This document shows, in pieces, positions 42,813 to 51,128 of a stretch of 64,000 nucleotides of DNA. This stretch comes from CAWEQO01 sp963811225 (lineage in GTDB: Bacteria > Chloroflexota > Anaerolineae > Anaerolineales > Anaerolineaceae), in assembly GCA_963811225.1 (NCBI GenBank), contig CAWEQO010000015.1:175374-239373 (forward strand), given 5' to 3'. Position numbers and translations under genes: made by a program. Position 1 is the first letter of the stretch; each line of letters starts with the position of its first letter. The notes beneath the pieces are model-generated. The model was not told the origin of the DNA. It searched no databases and saw only the letters and a program-made list of their open reading frames with translations.

Positions 42813-44057
42813 TTACGAACAGCACGGGAGGGTCAAATGGAAGGTCGTGCCGTCTCCCACTCTGGACGTTGCCGTGATCTCGCCGTTGTGGGCTTGCATG
42901 ATCTGTTTGCAGATGTACAGCCCCAAACCCGTTCCGCGAATGTTGGGCGGCTGGTCTGGATTGCGGAAAAAGCGATTGAAGATAAAGGGTAAATATTCTT
43001 CCGGGATGCCGGGGCCGTGGTCTCGCACCCCGATGTAAACTTGCTGGTCGCTCTGCTCGATCTTGATCTCCACCACCGAGTCGGGCGCATATTTCGAGGC
43101 GTTGCTGAGCAGGTTCTCGAACACCTGCGAAAGCCGGTTGGGGTTCCCCTGGATGGTCGGCAGGTCTTTGCTCACCTCTACCTTGATCTTCAGGTTGGGT
43201 TGATGCAGGTCCGAGCGCATGATCACGTCGTTCATCAGGGCGTCCAGGCGCACCGGTTGGAAGCGCATGTCCAGGTGTCCCGACTGCAGCCGGGCAGAGT
43301 CGAGCAGGTTCTCGATCAGCTCCTGCAGTTGGTCGGTCTCCTGGTCGATGATTTCGAGGAACTCCTGCTGGGTCGCCTGGTCCCAGGTGGTGTCCGAGCG
43401 CAGCAAAGTGGTGGCATAGCCTTTAATAAAGCCCAGCGGGCTGCGCAGCTCATGGGTGATGGTGGAGATGAAGTCCTGCTGGATCTGATTCTGCACGTGC
43501 TGGGCTTCCAGGCGATGGTACTCTTTCTGCAGGTTCTGGCGTTCCACGAGCAAGGAAATCTGCAAGGCAATAAACTCGGCCAGCTTAATGTTCTCTTGCG
43601 AAAACGCCGGTCCACCGAAACGCACGAAGATCAGCGCTCCAAGCGAGCGCTGGTCGACCGTCAGCGGAATCCCCAGCATGTAAGGCTGGTTGAGCCTGTC
43701 TTCGGTGGCTCCTGGGGTGGGCTCTTCGAGCGCGATCTGGCGGGATTCCGTGACCCGCGAGGCCAGGCTTTCGCCCCAGGCAATGTCAGCCTCTTTGTTG
43801 CGACCCCGGCCCACTGCCTTGGCATACATGACGTCGATGCCTTCACCTTCCTGGTTTACCAAATAAACCGCCAGGTTGTCGAAGATGAAGATTGAGCGTA
43901 CCAGCCGGACCACCTGATTGAGCGCCGGTTTCCACTCGGAGGCGTGGATGACTGCCCGGCTGATGGCATACAAGTGTTCTGGTCTTACGCTGCCGCCTGA
44001 ATTGTTAGGATCTCCGCTCATTGAAGTGCCCTGCCCCTGAAGAGTTTTGGCTCGCAT
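42813..44057 (-). CDS. GAF domain sensor histidine kinase
   Basis: A 414-residue soluble kinase. Residues about 30-185 form a GAF domain (ALNQVVRLVRSIFIFDNLAV, LGIPLTVDQRSLGALIFVRF, EFIALQISLLVERQNL). The phospho-acceptor His lies in DFISTITHELRSPLGFIKGY near residue 215. The ATPase domain has NRLSQVFENLLSNASKYAP (N box), VRDHGPGIPEE (G1) and GTGLGLYICKQIMQ (G2). No membrane segment is seen, so it senses something cytoplasmic or works with another protein. ATG 44057 has an AGGGGCC site; ATG 44021 is an alternative start. Confidence 0.92.
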   Translation of the reverse strand: MRAKTLQGQGTSMSGDPNNSGGSVRPEHLYAISRAVIHASEWKPALNQVVRLVRSIFIFDNLAVYLVNQEGEGIDVMYAKAVGRGRNKEADIAWGESLASRVTESRQIALEEPTPGATEDRLNQPYMLGIPLTVDQRSLGALIFVRFGGPAFSQENIKLAEFIALQISLLVERQNLQKEYHRLEAQHVQNQIQQDFISTITHELRSPLGFIKGYATTLLRSDTTWDQATQQEFLEIIDQETDQLQELIENLLDSARLQSGHLDMRFQPVRLDALMNDVIMRSDLHQPNLKIKVEVSKDLPTIQGNPNRLSQVFENLLSNASKYAPDSVVEIKIEQSDQQVYIGVRDHGPGIPEEYLPFIFNRFFRNPDQPPNIRGTGLGLYICKQIMQAHNGEITATSRVGDGTTFHLTLPCCS

Positions 44058-44069
44058 TCTTGGCCCCTA

Positions 44070-45104
44070 TCAGGAAGCCGCTGTGACTTCCACAGTTGTG
44101 ATGAGGAATGAGAATTCGCTTCCCTGGTTGACCTCTGAGGTGACGTGCAGGATAGCCCCATGGGCTTCGATAATTTTTTTCACCAGGGTCAGGCCAATCC
44201 CCGTTCCTGCGAACTTTCGGGTTGATGAGCCGTCCAACTGGTGGAATGGCTCGAAAATTTCTTCGACTCGCTCGGGCGCAATCCCAATCCCGGTGTCGGC
44301 GATTGACACGCGCACCATCTTGCTCTCCCGTTCGGCCATCAAGGTCACCTTACCACCCGGCGGTGAGAATTTGATCGCATTGTCCAGCAGTTGCTGCAGC
44401 GCCCAGCTCAGCTTTTCTTCGTCCGCCAGCACCGGGGGCAGATTCTTCTCGCAATCCAGCTCCAGAGTGACGTTGTGCTCCTGTGCCCGCGCCTTGAACT
44501 GATTTCCAAGCGCCTTGCATACTTCCTGGATATAGAATGGCTGCACCCGCAAGTTGAGGTCCCCTCGTTCGACGGTGGAGAACAGGATCAGGTCTTCAAT
44601 CAGGCGCTCCAAGCGTCCCGATGAGCGCTGCATGACCTGCAAGGCCTGCTGCTGCTCTCCTGTTAAGGAGCCCAGTTCTTCGGCCAACAGGAGCTCAAGA
44701 TAACCCTTTAAGTGGGTGAGGGGGGTGCGCAGCTCGTGCGAGATGTTGGCGACGAAGTTGGACTTTAGCCGCCCCAACTCGGATAGCTTTGCCAGAGCAT
44801 TTTCCAACTCGGCGGTGCGCTGCTTTACCCGCTGCTCCAGCCGTTGGTTGGCTCTCTGCAGCGCCGAGCGCAGCTGAATGATCTGTATGGTAATGGCGGT
44901 GTCGAGTGTACTTCGATCGATCAGCCCCATTTCCAACAGGATTTGCCCGATCAGCGGCGTAGTCCCTTGGGCCTGCCGCACTTCTTCCTGATAGTTGAGG
45001 GCGCGCTGAAGGTCACTGGAGGATAACAAACCTTGCTCGACAAGGTAATCTCCCAGCCTGCTAACCAGGACTTCGGGGGTCAGAGCCTGTTGTTGTGTGT
45101 TCAT
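44070..45104 (-). CDS. Histidine kinase with an N-terminal GspE/MshEN-like domain
   Basis: A 344-residue soluble kinase. The kinase core is standard: LKSNFVANISHELRTPLTHL (His near 121), EEKLSWALQQLLDNAIKFSP, IADTGIGIAPERVEEIF and GTGIGLTLVKKIIEAHG. The unusual part is residues 10-75: LVSRLGDYLVEQGLLSSSDL, QRALNYQEEVR and PLIGQILLEMGLIDRSTLDT. This is the repeat pattern of the N-terminal domain of type II secretion ATPases (T2SSE_N, some of which bind cyclic-di-GMP). A coiled coil (QRANQRLEQRVKQRTAELEN) links the two. The gene lies in one operon with the CpaF ATPase. Confidence 0.9.
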   Translation of the reverse strand: MNTQQQALTPEVLVSRLGDYLVEQGLLSSSDLQRALNYQEEVRQAQGTTPLIGQILLEMGLIDRSTLDTAITIQIIQLRSALQRANQRLEQRVKQRTAELENALAKLSELGRLKSNFVANISHELRTPLTHLKGYLELLLAEELGSLTGEQQQALQVMQRSSGRLERLIEDLILFSTVERGDLNLRVQPFYIQEVCKALGNQFKARAQEHNVTLELDCEKNLPPVLADEEKLSWALQQLLDNAIKFSPPGGKVTLMAERESKMVRVSIADTGIGIAPERVEEIFEPFHQLDGSSTRKFAGTGIGLTLVKKIIEAHGAILHVTSEVNQGSEFSFLITTVEVTAAS

Positions 45105-45119
45105 TCCTTCCGTTTCGAA

Positions 45120-46703
45120 CTACACCGAGTAAACCCATTCTCCTGCTATCATCGTGCGTTCAGGGTGAAGGATGTAAAGTTCGTGCGGATCGATCGCAAA
45201 TGGGTCAGAATCCAAAACGATCAAATCGGCCAGGTAACCCATGCAGAGCTTACCAAGGTGGTTTTCGAGCCCGGCAGCGTATGCCGGACCGGTGGTGAAT
45301 GACTTCAGCGCTTCGATTAAGGGTATGCGTTGTGTGGGGCGCCACCCTTGTGCTTGAGGTTCACCATTCATTCTACAACGAGTTACGGCTGCATGCAATC
45401 CCCAGAAGGGGTTGGGCGATTCGACCGGGGCGTCCGATCCAAAAGCCAGGTGCGCGCCGCTGTCGAGCAGGGCGCGATATGCGTACGCCAGCCCCGCGCG
45501 CTCTCCCCAGTACTGGTCGGCCATGTACATATCCGATGTGGCATGGATCGGCTGCACCGAGGCGATGATGTCCAGTTGGGCCAGGCGCGGCAGGTCTGCC
45601 GGGTGCAGCGCCTGGACGTGCTCGATGCGGTGGCGCAGGTGCGCCAGCCCGTTCTCCCGCTCGAACTTTCGCAGCTGCTCGTAGGCGTCCAGCACCTCCC
45701 GGTTGGCACGGTCGCCGATCGCGTGCACCGCCAGGCTGATGCCGTGGCCTACGGCTTCCTTGCCGCATTCGAAGATGTCGCGGCTGGTCAGGAACAGCAT
45801 TCCGGTCGAGTTGGGGTCGTTCTCATACGGCTCCAGCATGGCTGCCGTGTGTGGGCCGAGCGCCCCATCCGAGAACAGCTTCAGCGAGCCCACCCGCAGC
45901 ATCGCATCGCCAAAGCCCGTTCGCATCCCCAGCGCCTCGAACGCATTGAAACGAGCTTCCGGGATGCTCTTCACCACCCGCAGCCGCAGCTTGTCTTCCT
46001 GCTGCAGCATCTGCAGCGCGGCGAAGCAGGTCACTGGGTCGAAATCATGCACCCCGGTCAGCCCCATCTTCCACAAGATCGGCTGGGCATTCGAGACAGC
46101 CTGGCGCACTTGCTCGACGGTCGGCTCCGGCAAAGCTGCCTCCATCAACTCCATGGCCGCTTCAAACAGGATGCCGTCCGGTTTCCCCGATGCGTCTCGG
46201 CCGATGTGGCCGTCCTTCGGGTCGGGGGTATCGGCGGTAACCCCTGCCAGTTCCAGCGCCTTGCTGTTTGCCCACGAGGCGTGCAAGGACTTGGCGGTCA
46301 GGTAGACGGGGTTGTTCGGCGCGATCTGGTCCAGGTCTTCCCGGCTTCCGAAGCCCTCGGGCCAGTTGTTCTGGTTCCAGCCGTGACCGCGGATCCATTC
46401 GCCTGGTTCTGTCTCCCGGGCGCGTTCCGCCACCCGCCGCAGGCATTCCTGGCGCGTGTCCGTTTCGCATTCCACCATCTGTAAGCCCAGGGCGTAATGC
46501 TGCAGGTGCAGGTGCGCGTCCACCAGCCCCGGCCAGATCGTCTGCCCGCCCAGGTCGATCTTCTCGTCATCCCGCCCGGCCATGGCAAGCATATCTTCGC
46601 TGCTGCCAACCGCTGCAATGCGGTCGTCAAGGATCGCCATAGCGCCGGCTTTGGGTTGGGCCGGGTCGAGGGTGACAATGTTTGCGTTGTAGAGAATCCG
46701 CAT
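45120..46703 (-). CDS. Amidohydrolase family 3 (YtcJ-like)
   Basis: A 527-residue metal-dependent hydrolase. Family blocks: LGGQTIWPGLVDAHLHLQHY with the first His-x-His, GWNQNNWPEGFGSREDLDQI, LTAKSLHASWANSKAL, TGVHDFDP, LFSDGALGPHTAAML, VHAIGDRANREVLDAY, RHRIEHVQ and FGSDAPVESPNPFWGLHAAV. These are the hallmarks of YtcJ/NfdA-type cyclic amide or formamide hydrolases. The natural substrate is unknown. It is four bases from parB, in the same direction, which seems accidental with regard to function. Confidence 0.92.
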   Translation of the reverse strand: MRILYNANIVTLDPAQPKAGAMAILDDRIAAVGSSEDMLAMAGRDDEKIDLGGQTIWPGLVDAHLHLQHYALGLQMVECETDTRQECLRRVAERARETEPGEWIRGHGWNQNNWPEGFGSREDLDQIAPNNPVYLTAKSLHASWANSKALELAGVTADTPDPKDGHIGRDASGKPDGILFEAAMELMEAALPEPTVEQVRQAVSNAQPILWKMGLTGVHDFDPVTCFAALQMLQQEDKLRLRVVKSIPEARFNAFEALGMRTGFGDAMLRVGSLKLFSDGALGPHTAAMLEPYENDPNSTGMLFLTSRDIFECGKEAVGHGISLAVHAIGDRANREVLDAYEQLRKFERENGLAHLRHRIEHVQALHPADLPRLAQLDIIASVQPIHATSDMYMADQYWGERAGLAYAYRALLDSGAHLAFGSDAPVESPNPFWGLHAAVTRCRMNGEPQAQGWRPTQRIPLIEALKSFTTGPAYAAGLENHLGKLCMGYLADLIVLDSDPFAIDPHELYILHPERTMIAGEWVYSV

Positions 46704-46706
46704 GGA

Positions 46707-47561
46707 TTATTCTCCTAAAAGCTGGGCAATCAGTGTCTCCAGCTCTTCTTCGGAATAATAGTGCAAGGTGATGCTGCCGCCTTTTTTACCGTGCCGCAGG
46801 GTCACCTTGGTGCTTAAGCGCCGGCGTAAACGCTCTTCCAGGTCCAGCAAGTCGGGGGACTTGGCAGGCATGGCAGGGCGCACCGGCTTTTCACCACACA
46901 TCTGGCGCACCAACTCTTCGGTCTGGCGCACATTCATCTCTCGCCGGATGACCGTCTGCAAAGCGGCCACCTGGGCCTGCGGCGTGGGCAGCCCCAGCAG
47001 CGCCCGGGCGTGACCTTCACTGATGCGCCCCTCAGCCAGTGACTTGCGCACGAACTCGGGCAGGTTCAGCAGCCGCAGTGTGTTGCTCACCGAGACCCGG
47101 CTCTTGCCCACCCGGTTGGCGATTTCTTCGTGCGAAAGGCTGAACGCTTCGTGCAGCTGGTGATAGGCCTCCGCCGTTTCCAGCGGGGTCAGGTCGGCGC
47201 GCTGCACGTTTTCGATCAGGGCCAGTTCCAGCATTTGCTGGGCGGTCGCCTGACGCAGGATGACCGGCACCGACTCCAGCCCGGCCAGCTGCGCGGCTCG
47301 CATACGGCGCTCTCCGGCGATGAGGGTGTACTGATCGCTCTGCGGGTCTTTCGAGACGATCAGCGGCTGCAGGATGCCATGCTCGCGGATCGAGCTGACC
47401 AGATCTTGCAGTTCATCGGGCTGCATCGTATGCCGGGGTTGGTGCGGATTGGGGACGATCTGGGAGATCTGTACAAAAACCCCCCCTCCTTCCGTTCCGG
47501 AAGGCTGCCCGCCCTGAATCAATGCGTCTAAACCTTTCCCTAAACCAGCTTTGCGGGCCAT
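46707..47561 (-). CDS. parB: Chromosome partitioning protein ParB
   Basis: A 284-residue ParB/Spo0J protein. After a basic start (KAGLGKGLDALI) come VQISQIVPNPHQPRHTMQPD, the CTPase/arginine box GERRMRAAQLAG (residue about 80), the HTH EEIANRVGKSRVSVSNTLRL that reads parS, and a C-terminal dimerisation region ending LETLIAQLLGE. It spreads from parS sites and loads SMC. The gene follows parA by 12 bases. No consensus parS (TGTTTCACGTGAAACA) is seen in this window. Confidence 0.94.
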   Translation of the reverse strand: MARKAGLGKGLDALIQGGQPSGTEGGGVFVQISQIVPNPHQPRHTMQPDELQDLVSSIREHGILQPLIVSKDPQSDQYTLIAGERRMRAAQLAGLESVPVILRQATAQQMLELALIENVQRADLTPLETAEAYHQLHEAFSLSHEEIANRVGKSRVSVSNTLRLLNLPEFVRKSLAEGRISEGHARALLGLPTPQAQVAALQTVIRREMNVRQTEELVRQMCGEKPVRPAMPAKSPDLLDLEERLRRRLSTKVTLRHGKKGGSITLHYYSEEELETLIAQLLGE

Positions 47562-47573
47562 GAAAACTCCCTC

Positions 47574-48365
47574 TTATGCCTCGAGTACAGGTATGTAGAT
47601 GCCATCCTGGGCCAGGATTTCACGCGCCAGGGCCGAATAAGCCTTGGCAGGGGTGGAATCGGGCGCGTAGATGGCGATTGGCTGCCCATAGGATGGAGCC
47701 TCCGCCAATCGCACGCTGCGCGGGATGATCGATTGGAATACCTGGGTCGGGAAGTAACGCCGCACCTCACTGACCACGTCCACCGCCAGGCGCGTGCGCC
47801 CATCGAACATGGTCAGGATCACTCCCCGCACCTGCAGTTCCGGGTACTTTGTGCTGCGCACCCGCTCCACCGTTTCGGTCAGCTGTCCAAGCCCTTCCAG
47901 CGCCAGATATTCACACTGGACCGGGATCAAGACACCGTTCTGAGCCGCAAACAGCCCATTGAGGGTCAGCAGGCTGAGCGAGGGTGGGCAGTCGATTAAG
48001 ATGTAATCGTAGCGGTCTGCCAGTGGAGCCAGCACCTCTTTCAGGCGCATCTCTCGGTTATCCATGTCGATCAGCTCCACCTCGGCTCCGGCCAGCGCCG
48101 GCGAGGATGGCAGCAGCGACATCTTGTAGCGCGGATTATGCAGCACCTGCGCCGCCGCCGGGGCCTCCCCAATCAGCACCTCGTACGTCCCGCACTTTAT
48201 TCCATGCTTGTCGATCCCCAGCGAAGAAGTGGCGTTGGCCTGCGGATCGAGATCGACCAACAGCACACGTTGGCCGTAGTAACCCAGGTAGGCTCCCAGG
48301 TTGATGGCGGAGGTGGTTTTACCCACACCGCCCTTTTGGTTTACGAGTGTATAGGTACGCGCCAT
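47574..48365 (-). CDS. parA: Chromosome partitioning ATPase ParA/Soj
   Basis: A 263-residue deviant Walker A ATPase. The signature KGGVGKTTSAINLGAYLG is at the N-terminus, VLLVDLDPQANATSSLG is motif A', and DYILIDCPPSLSLLTLNGL is Walker B. The C-terminus (PRSVRLAEAPSYGQPIAIYAP) is typical of Soj. There is no N-terminal DNA-binding extension, so it is the chromosomal type. ATG 48365 is chosen over an upstream TTG because GAAGAG precedes it and the protein then begins MARTYTLVNQ as in relatives. It overlaps nothing but abuts the PfkB gene. Confidence 0.95.
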   Translation of the reverse strand: MARTYTLVNQKGGVGKTTSAINLGAYLGYYGQRVLLVDLDPQANATSSLGIDKHGIKCGTYEVLIGEAPAAAQVLHNPRYKMSLLPSSPALAGAEVELIDMDNREMRLKEVLAPLADRYDYILIDCPPSLSLLTLNGLFAAQNGVLIPVQCEYLALEGLGQLTETVERVRSTKYPELQVRGVILTMFDGRTRLAVDVVSEVRRYFPTQVFQSIIPRSVRLAEAPSYGQPIAIYAPDSTPAKAYSALAREILAQDGIYIPVLEA

Positions 48366-48366
48366 T

Positions 48367-49221
48367 TTACTCTTCAATCACTTCGATCAAACAAGTTTGG
48401 ACTTCTTGTGGGGTTGGGATGCCCTGAATGCCCGGTCGGGTTACGGAGATGGCCGCCAGGGCATTCGCATAGCGGCAGGCCTCCCACGGATCGTGGGTAA
48501 CCTGTAGACGGTGGAAGAAGGTGGCGGCGAAGATGTCTCCCGCTCCGGTGGCGTCCACTTCCATTTCTTTGGGCGCACTAAAGCGGCGTACATCGCCATT
48601 CCAGTAAACTCGCGCCCCGGCTGCGCCCTCGGTCACGACCAGCACCCGAATATGCGCCGCCATGTCCTCGATCACCCGCTCGTCACCACGTACATCCTCA
48701 ACCGACAGCACCGCCGCCGACGCCCGTTCCAGCACGTAGCCGGCTTCGAGCCAGTCGCCATAATAGACGTTACCGTCGCGGTCCCAATCCCGCATCCAGC
48801 CTTGAGGGGTCACGCCTACGAACGAATCTGGGAACATGCGCACCAGCTTGGGGTCTACCTCACGCGCCACCGGTCCCAAGTGGATCAGCGGAGCGCTGCG
48901 CCAGGTCTCCGGGATGTGACTGAGGTCCAGATCCTCCGCTCGATGGTGCAAGATCTGTACGCGCCCCTCGGGCGTGTAGATGTTCTCGAAGGTGGTGGCT
49001 GCACTGGAAGGGTATGGCGCAATGCTAACCCCATCCCAATTCGGCAGGGGCAGCTCGGGTGGAAAAGAGGTGACCACACCCACCCGCAAGCCGAGCGCCC
49101 GGGCAGTCAAGGAGGCATAGGTGACCGTACCGCCAAAGATTGGGCCGTCCGGTGTCAGGTCTTGGGTCAGATGGCCGACGACAAGGTAATCTACAGGTTC
49201 GATTCGCGCCAGTTTTTGCAT
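48367..49221 (-). CDS. PfkB family carbohydrate kinase
   Basis: A 284-residue ribokinase-like protein. It opens VDYLVVGHLTQDLTPDGPIF, GGTVTYASLTARALGLRVGV, and ends with VDATGAGDIFAATFFHRLQ, the catalytic GAGD block, then EACRYANALAAISVTRPGI. The middle lid region is short, so the enzyme is smaller than sugar kinases such as RbsK. Substrate unknown. Its stop is directly before the parA start and both probably share a transcript. It is distinct in sequence from the other PfkB kinase at 12.1 kb. Confidence 0.88.
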   Translation of the reverse strand: MQKLARIEPVDYLVVGHLTQDLTPDGPIFGGTVTYASLTARALGLRVGVVTSFPPELPLPNWDGVSIAPYPSSAATTFENIYTPEGRVQILHHRAEDLDLSHIPETWRSAPLIHLGPVAREVDPKLVRMFPDSFVGVTPQGWMRDWDRDGNVYYGDWLEAGYVLERASAAVLSVEDVRGDERVIEDMAAHIRVLVVTEGAAGARVYWNGDVRRFSAPKEMEVDATGAGDIFAATFFHRLQVTHDPWEACRYANALAAISVTRPGIQGIPTPQEVQTCLIEVIEE

Positions 49222-49326
49222 TGGACAATTATAACCTTACAACATTAATAGTTTTCGGTAACATTTCAACCCGCGAGGCTGTTCTAGAGAAGAGCGCCCC
49301 CGCATGAAATGGTACCCGATATGCCC

Positions 49327-49830
49327 TTATTCGGCGGCCTCGTTTGGCAAGGAATCCAAGACGTCATCCAGTGTGACCGCCTCGCGCCGCATACCGGGGG
49401 CCGGCTCACCGCAGAACGGGCACAGGTTCCAAGCCAGCTCCATCAGGCGGCCACACTGCAGGCAGCGCTTTTTGAGCTTGGTATGGCAGTTGGGGCAGAA
49501 GCTCCAATCGTCTTGCAGGTGCCGGCCGCAGCCCGGGCAGAGTGGATGATCCTCGATGGCTTGCAGCAGCGCCTCTTCTTCCAGCGAGTGCTGGTACTCT
49601 TCTTCCAGCGTATGCGCCGGGCGCAGGATCAGGTAGATCAAGATGCCCGGTAGAGACAGCACCGCCACCACCAGCACCGCCAGCACGCGCGCCAGCGGAT
49701 CACGCGCCCGCGAGCGGATGTCGCGCCAGGTCCAAATCACCAGGCTCAACCACAGGGCAGCCAGGAATGCCGCAGCATAAGCTGCCCCGATCAAGACCGT
49801 ATTGCTCATAGCAGTTGGGTTGAAGATCAT
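49327..49830 (-). CDS. Membrane protein with C-terminal double zinc ribbon
   Basis: A 167-residue protein. Two hydrophobic helices (VLIGAAYAAAFLAALWLSLV and VLAVLVVAVLSLPGILIYLI) are followed by an acidic helix (EEEYQHSLEEEALLQAI) and two CxxC zinc-ribbon pairs: CPGCGRHL..CPNCHTKL and CLQCGRLM..CPFCGEPAPG. This matches widespread double zinc-ribbon proteins of unknown function, which often help assemble membrane complexes. ATG 49830 follows GGAGA. A TGCTATAAT extended -10 lies 20 bases upstream, giving a very short leader. Confidence 0.8.
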   Translation of the reverse strand: MIFNPTAMSNTVLIGAAYAAAFLAALWLSLVIWTWRDIRSRARDPLARVLAVLVVAVLSLPGILIYLILRPAHTLEEEYQHSLEEEALLQAIEDHPLCPGCGRHLQDDWSFCPNCHTKLKKRCLQCGRLMELAWNLCPFCGEPAPGMRREAVTLDDVLDSLPNEAAE

Positions 49831-49849
49831 GGTGTTCTCCGATGGAGAA

Positions 49850-49858
49850 ATTATAGCA
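49850..49858 (-). promoter_or_regulatory. Extended -10 element for the zinc-ribbon gene
   Basis: Minus-strand TGCTATAAT, 20 bases before the ATG; the third identical copy in this window. Confidence 0.5.
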
Positions 49859-49956
49859 TGGATGGTTTGTTAGCATATATTGCGCACAGCGGGTATTGAG
49901 GATGTCTGTAGGGAGAACTCCACCAATATTCGCTGCATTTCGATGCGTTTTTTCGC

Positions 49957-49985
49957 TTGCGAGATCGATTCGATTTATGTATAGT
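49957..49985 (+). promoter_or_regulatory. Promoter of radC
   Basis: TTGCGA (49957-49962), a 17-base spacer and TATAGT (49980-49985). The predicted leader is about 34 bases. Confidence 0.5.
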
Positions 49986-50025
49986 AGTACTCTGTCAATC
50001 CTTATTTCTACATTGAAGCCATATC

Positions 50026-50727
50026 ATGGTCAAAGAAACTACTGCCACCTACCGCATCACCGATCTTGCCACCACCGAACGGCCGCGCGAGCGGCTGGCG
50101 GAACTGGGCCCCGGCGCGCTGACCAATGCCGAGCTGTTGGCCATTTTGCTGCGCGTTGGCGTGCACGGTGAGAACGCCGTTGAAGTGGGTCAGCGCCTGC
50201 TGAACACCTTCGGGGGCGTCACCGGTTTGCACCGCAGCGCTTACATCGACGTCTGCAATCAGCACGGGCTTGGCCCGGCTAAAGCCGCCCAGATCAAAGC
50301 CGCCCTTGAATTGGGCCGCCGCCTGCGCCTGGAGTTGCCCGATGAGCGCCCCGTCATCCACAGTCCCGCCGACGCCGCCGCTTTGGTGGAATACGAAATG
50401 GCCGGGCTTTCCAAAGAGAACCTGTGGGTCATCAACGTCGACACCCGCAACCGGGTCATCAACATCGAGAAGATTTACGTCGGCTCACTCAACGCCTCCA
50501 TGGTTCGAGTCGGCGAGCTGTTCAAGGCCGCCATTCAGCGTGACGCAGCCGCCATGCTGATCGTCCACAACCACCCCAGCGGAGATCCCACCCCAAGCCC
50601 CGAGGACGTCGGGCTGACCCGGGCCGTCGTCCAGGCCGGCAAGCTGCTGGACGTTGAAGTGCTCGATCACCTCGTCATTGGACAGGGTAAGTGGGTGTCG
50701 ATGAAAGAGCGCGGCCTCGGGTTTTGA
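50026..50727 (+). CDS. radC: RadC family JAB/MPN domain protein
   Basis: A 233-residue RadC. The N-terminal helix-hairpin-helix-like region reads RERLAELGPGALTNAELLAI; the JAMM metalloprotease-like motif is AAMLIVHNHPSGDPTPSPED near residue 183, with all His and Asp ligands. Ending VLDHLVIGQGKWVSMKERGLG is typical. RadC was once linked to DNA repair; its role is now uncertain, and many relatives sit on mobile elements. Here it stands directly before the tRNA and prophage, but a matched terminator and promoter suggest a chromosomal gene. Confidence 0.93.
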   Translation: MVKETTATYRITDLATTERPRERLAELGPGALTNAELLAILLRVGVHGENAVEVGQRLLNTFGGVTGLHRSAYIDVCNQHGLGPAKAAQIKAALELGRRLRLELPDERPVIHSPADAAALVEYEMAGLSKENLWVINVDTRNRVINIEKIYVGSLNASMVRVGELFKAAIQRDAAAMLIVHNHPSGDPTPSPEDVGLTRAVVQAGKLLDVEVLDHLVIGQGKWVSMKERGLGF

Positions 50728-50729
50728 GA

Positions 50730-50784
50730 AAGGGCGCGGGCGAATAGAGGCTGGCTCTCCCAATCCTTATTCGCCTGCGCCCTT
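50730..50784 (+). terminator. Terminator hairpin after radC
   Basis: Seventeen-base arms (50730-50746, 50768-50784) with one G-U pair, followed by CTTTAAC. Confidence 0.6.
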
Positions 50785-50834
50785 CTTTAACAGTTGACAA
50801 ATACCGCCATTCATAGTAATATTTTTCCCGCTGA

Positions 50835-50906
50835 GGCGAGGTAGCTCAGTGGTAGAGCAGGGGACTCATAAGCCCTTGGTCGTGGGTTCAAATCCCACTC
50901 TCGCCA
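50835..50906 (+). tRNA. tRNA-Met (anticodon CAT)
   Basis: A 72-base cloverleaf: acceptor GGCGAGG/TCTCGCC with discriminator A, D arm GCTC/GAGC, anticodon loop CTCATAA (anticodon CAT), T arm GTGGG-TTCAAAT-CCCAC. CCA is not encoded. One mismatch (A31-G39) lies in the anticodon stem. The lack of three G-C pairs beside the loop argues against initiator tRNA; elongator Met is most likely, although tRNA-Ile2 (k2C) also carries CAT. It is the probable integration target of the prophage that follows. Confidence 0.9.
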
Positions 50907-50986
50907 CTACCCAATATCTGGGGGTTGATTGCACGGAGAACCTGTATATGGGGGTCGATATCCGCGAAAAACGATATGTTAAAGGA

Positions 50987-51038
50987 TAGTCCCTTGCTCG
51001 TTTTCGCTGTAGTCCCTTGCTCGTCTGTGAGCAGGGGA
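50987..51038. repeat. Short repeats related to the tRNA anticodon arm (putative att/arm sites)
   Basis: TAGTCCCTTGCTCG occurs twice (50987-51000, 51010-51023), and GAGCAGGGGA at 51029-51038 repeats tRNA positions 50855-50864. The 14-mer is close to the reverse complement of that tRNA segment (GAGCAGGGGACT). Confidence 0.5.
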
Positions 51039-51076
51039 TTAACCTAATTATAGGCAGAAACAAGGAATTTGCAATT

Positions 51077-51107
51077 AAAAACCCCCGACCAAAAATCGAG
51101 GGTTTTT
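51077..51107 (-). terminator. Terminator at the end of the prophage tail operon
   Basis: Stem AAAAACCC..CG / CG..GGGTTTTT with one mismatch and a nine-base AT-rich loop; T-runs on both strands make it usable in either direction. It lies 22 bases after the last phage gene. Confidence 0.75.
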
Positions 51108-51128
51108 ACGTTTTCGACGCCGGAAACT

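Noticed and set aside
50866..51063. Minus-strand open frame ending in ARVGFEPTTKGL, overlapping the tRNA
   Set aside because: This is the well-known spurious peptide produced by translating the antisense of a tRNA; no real gene.
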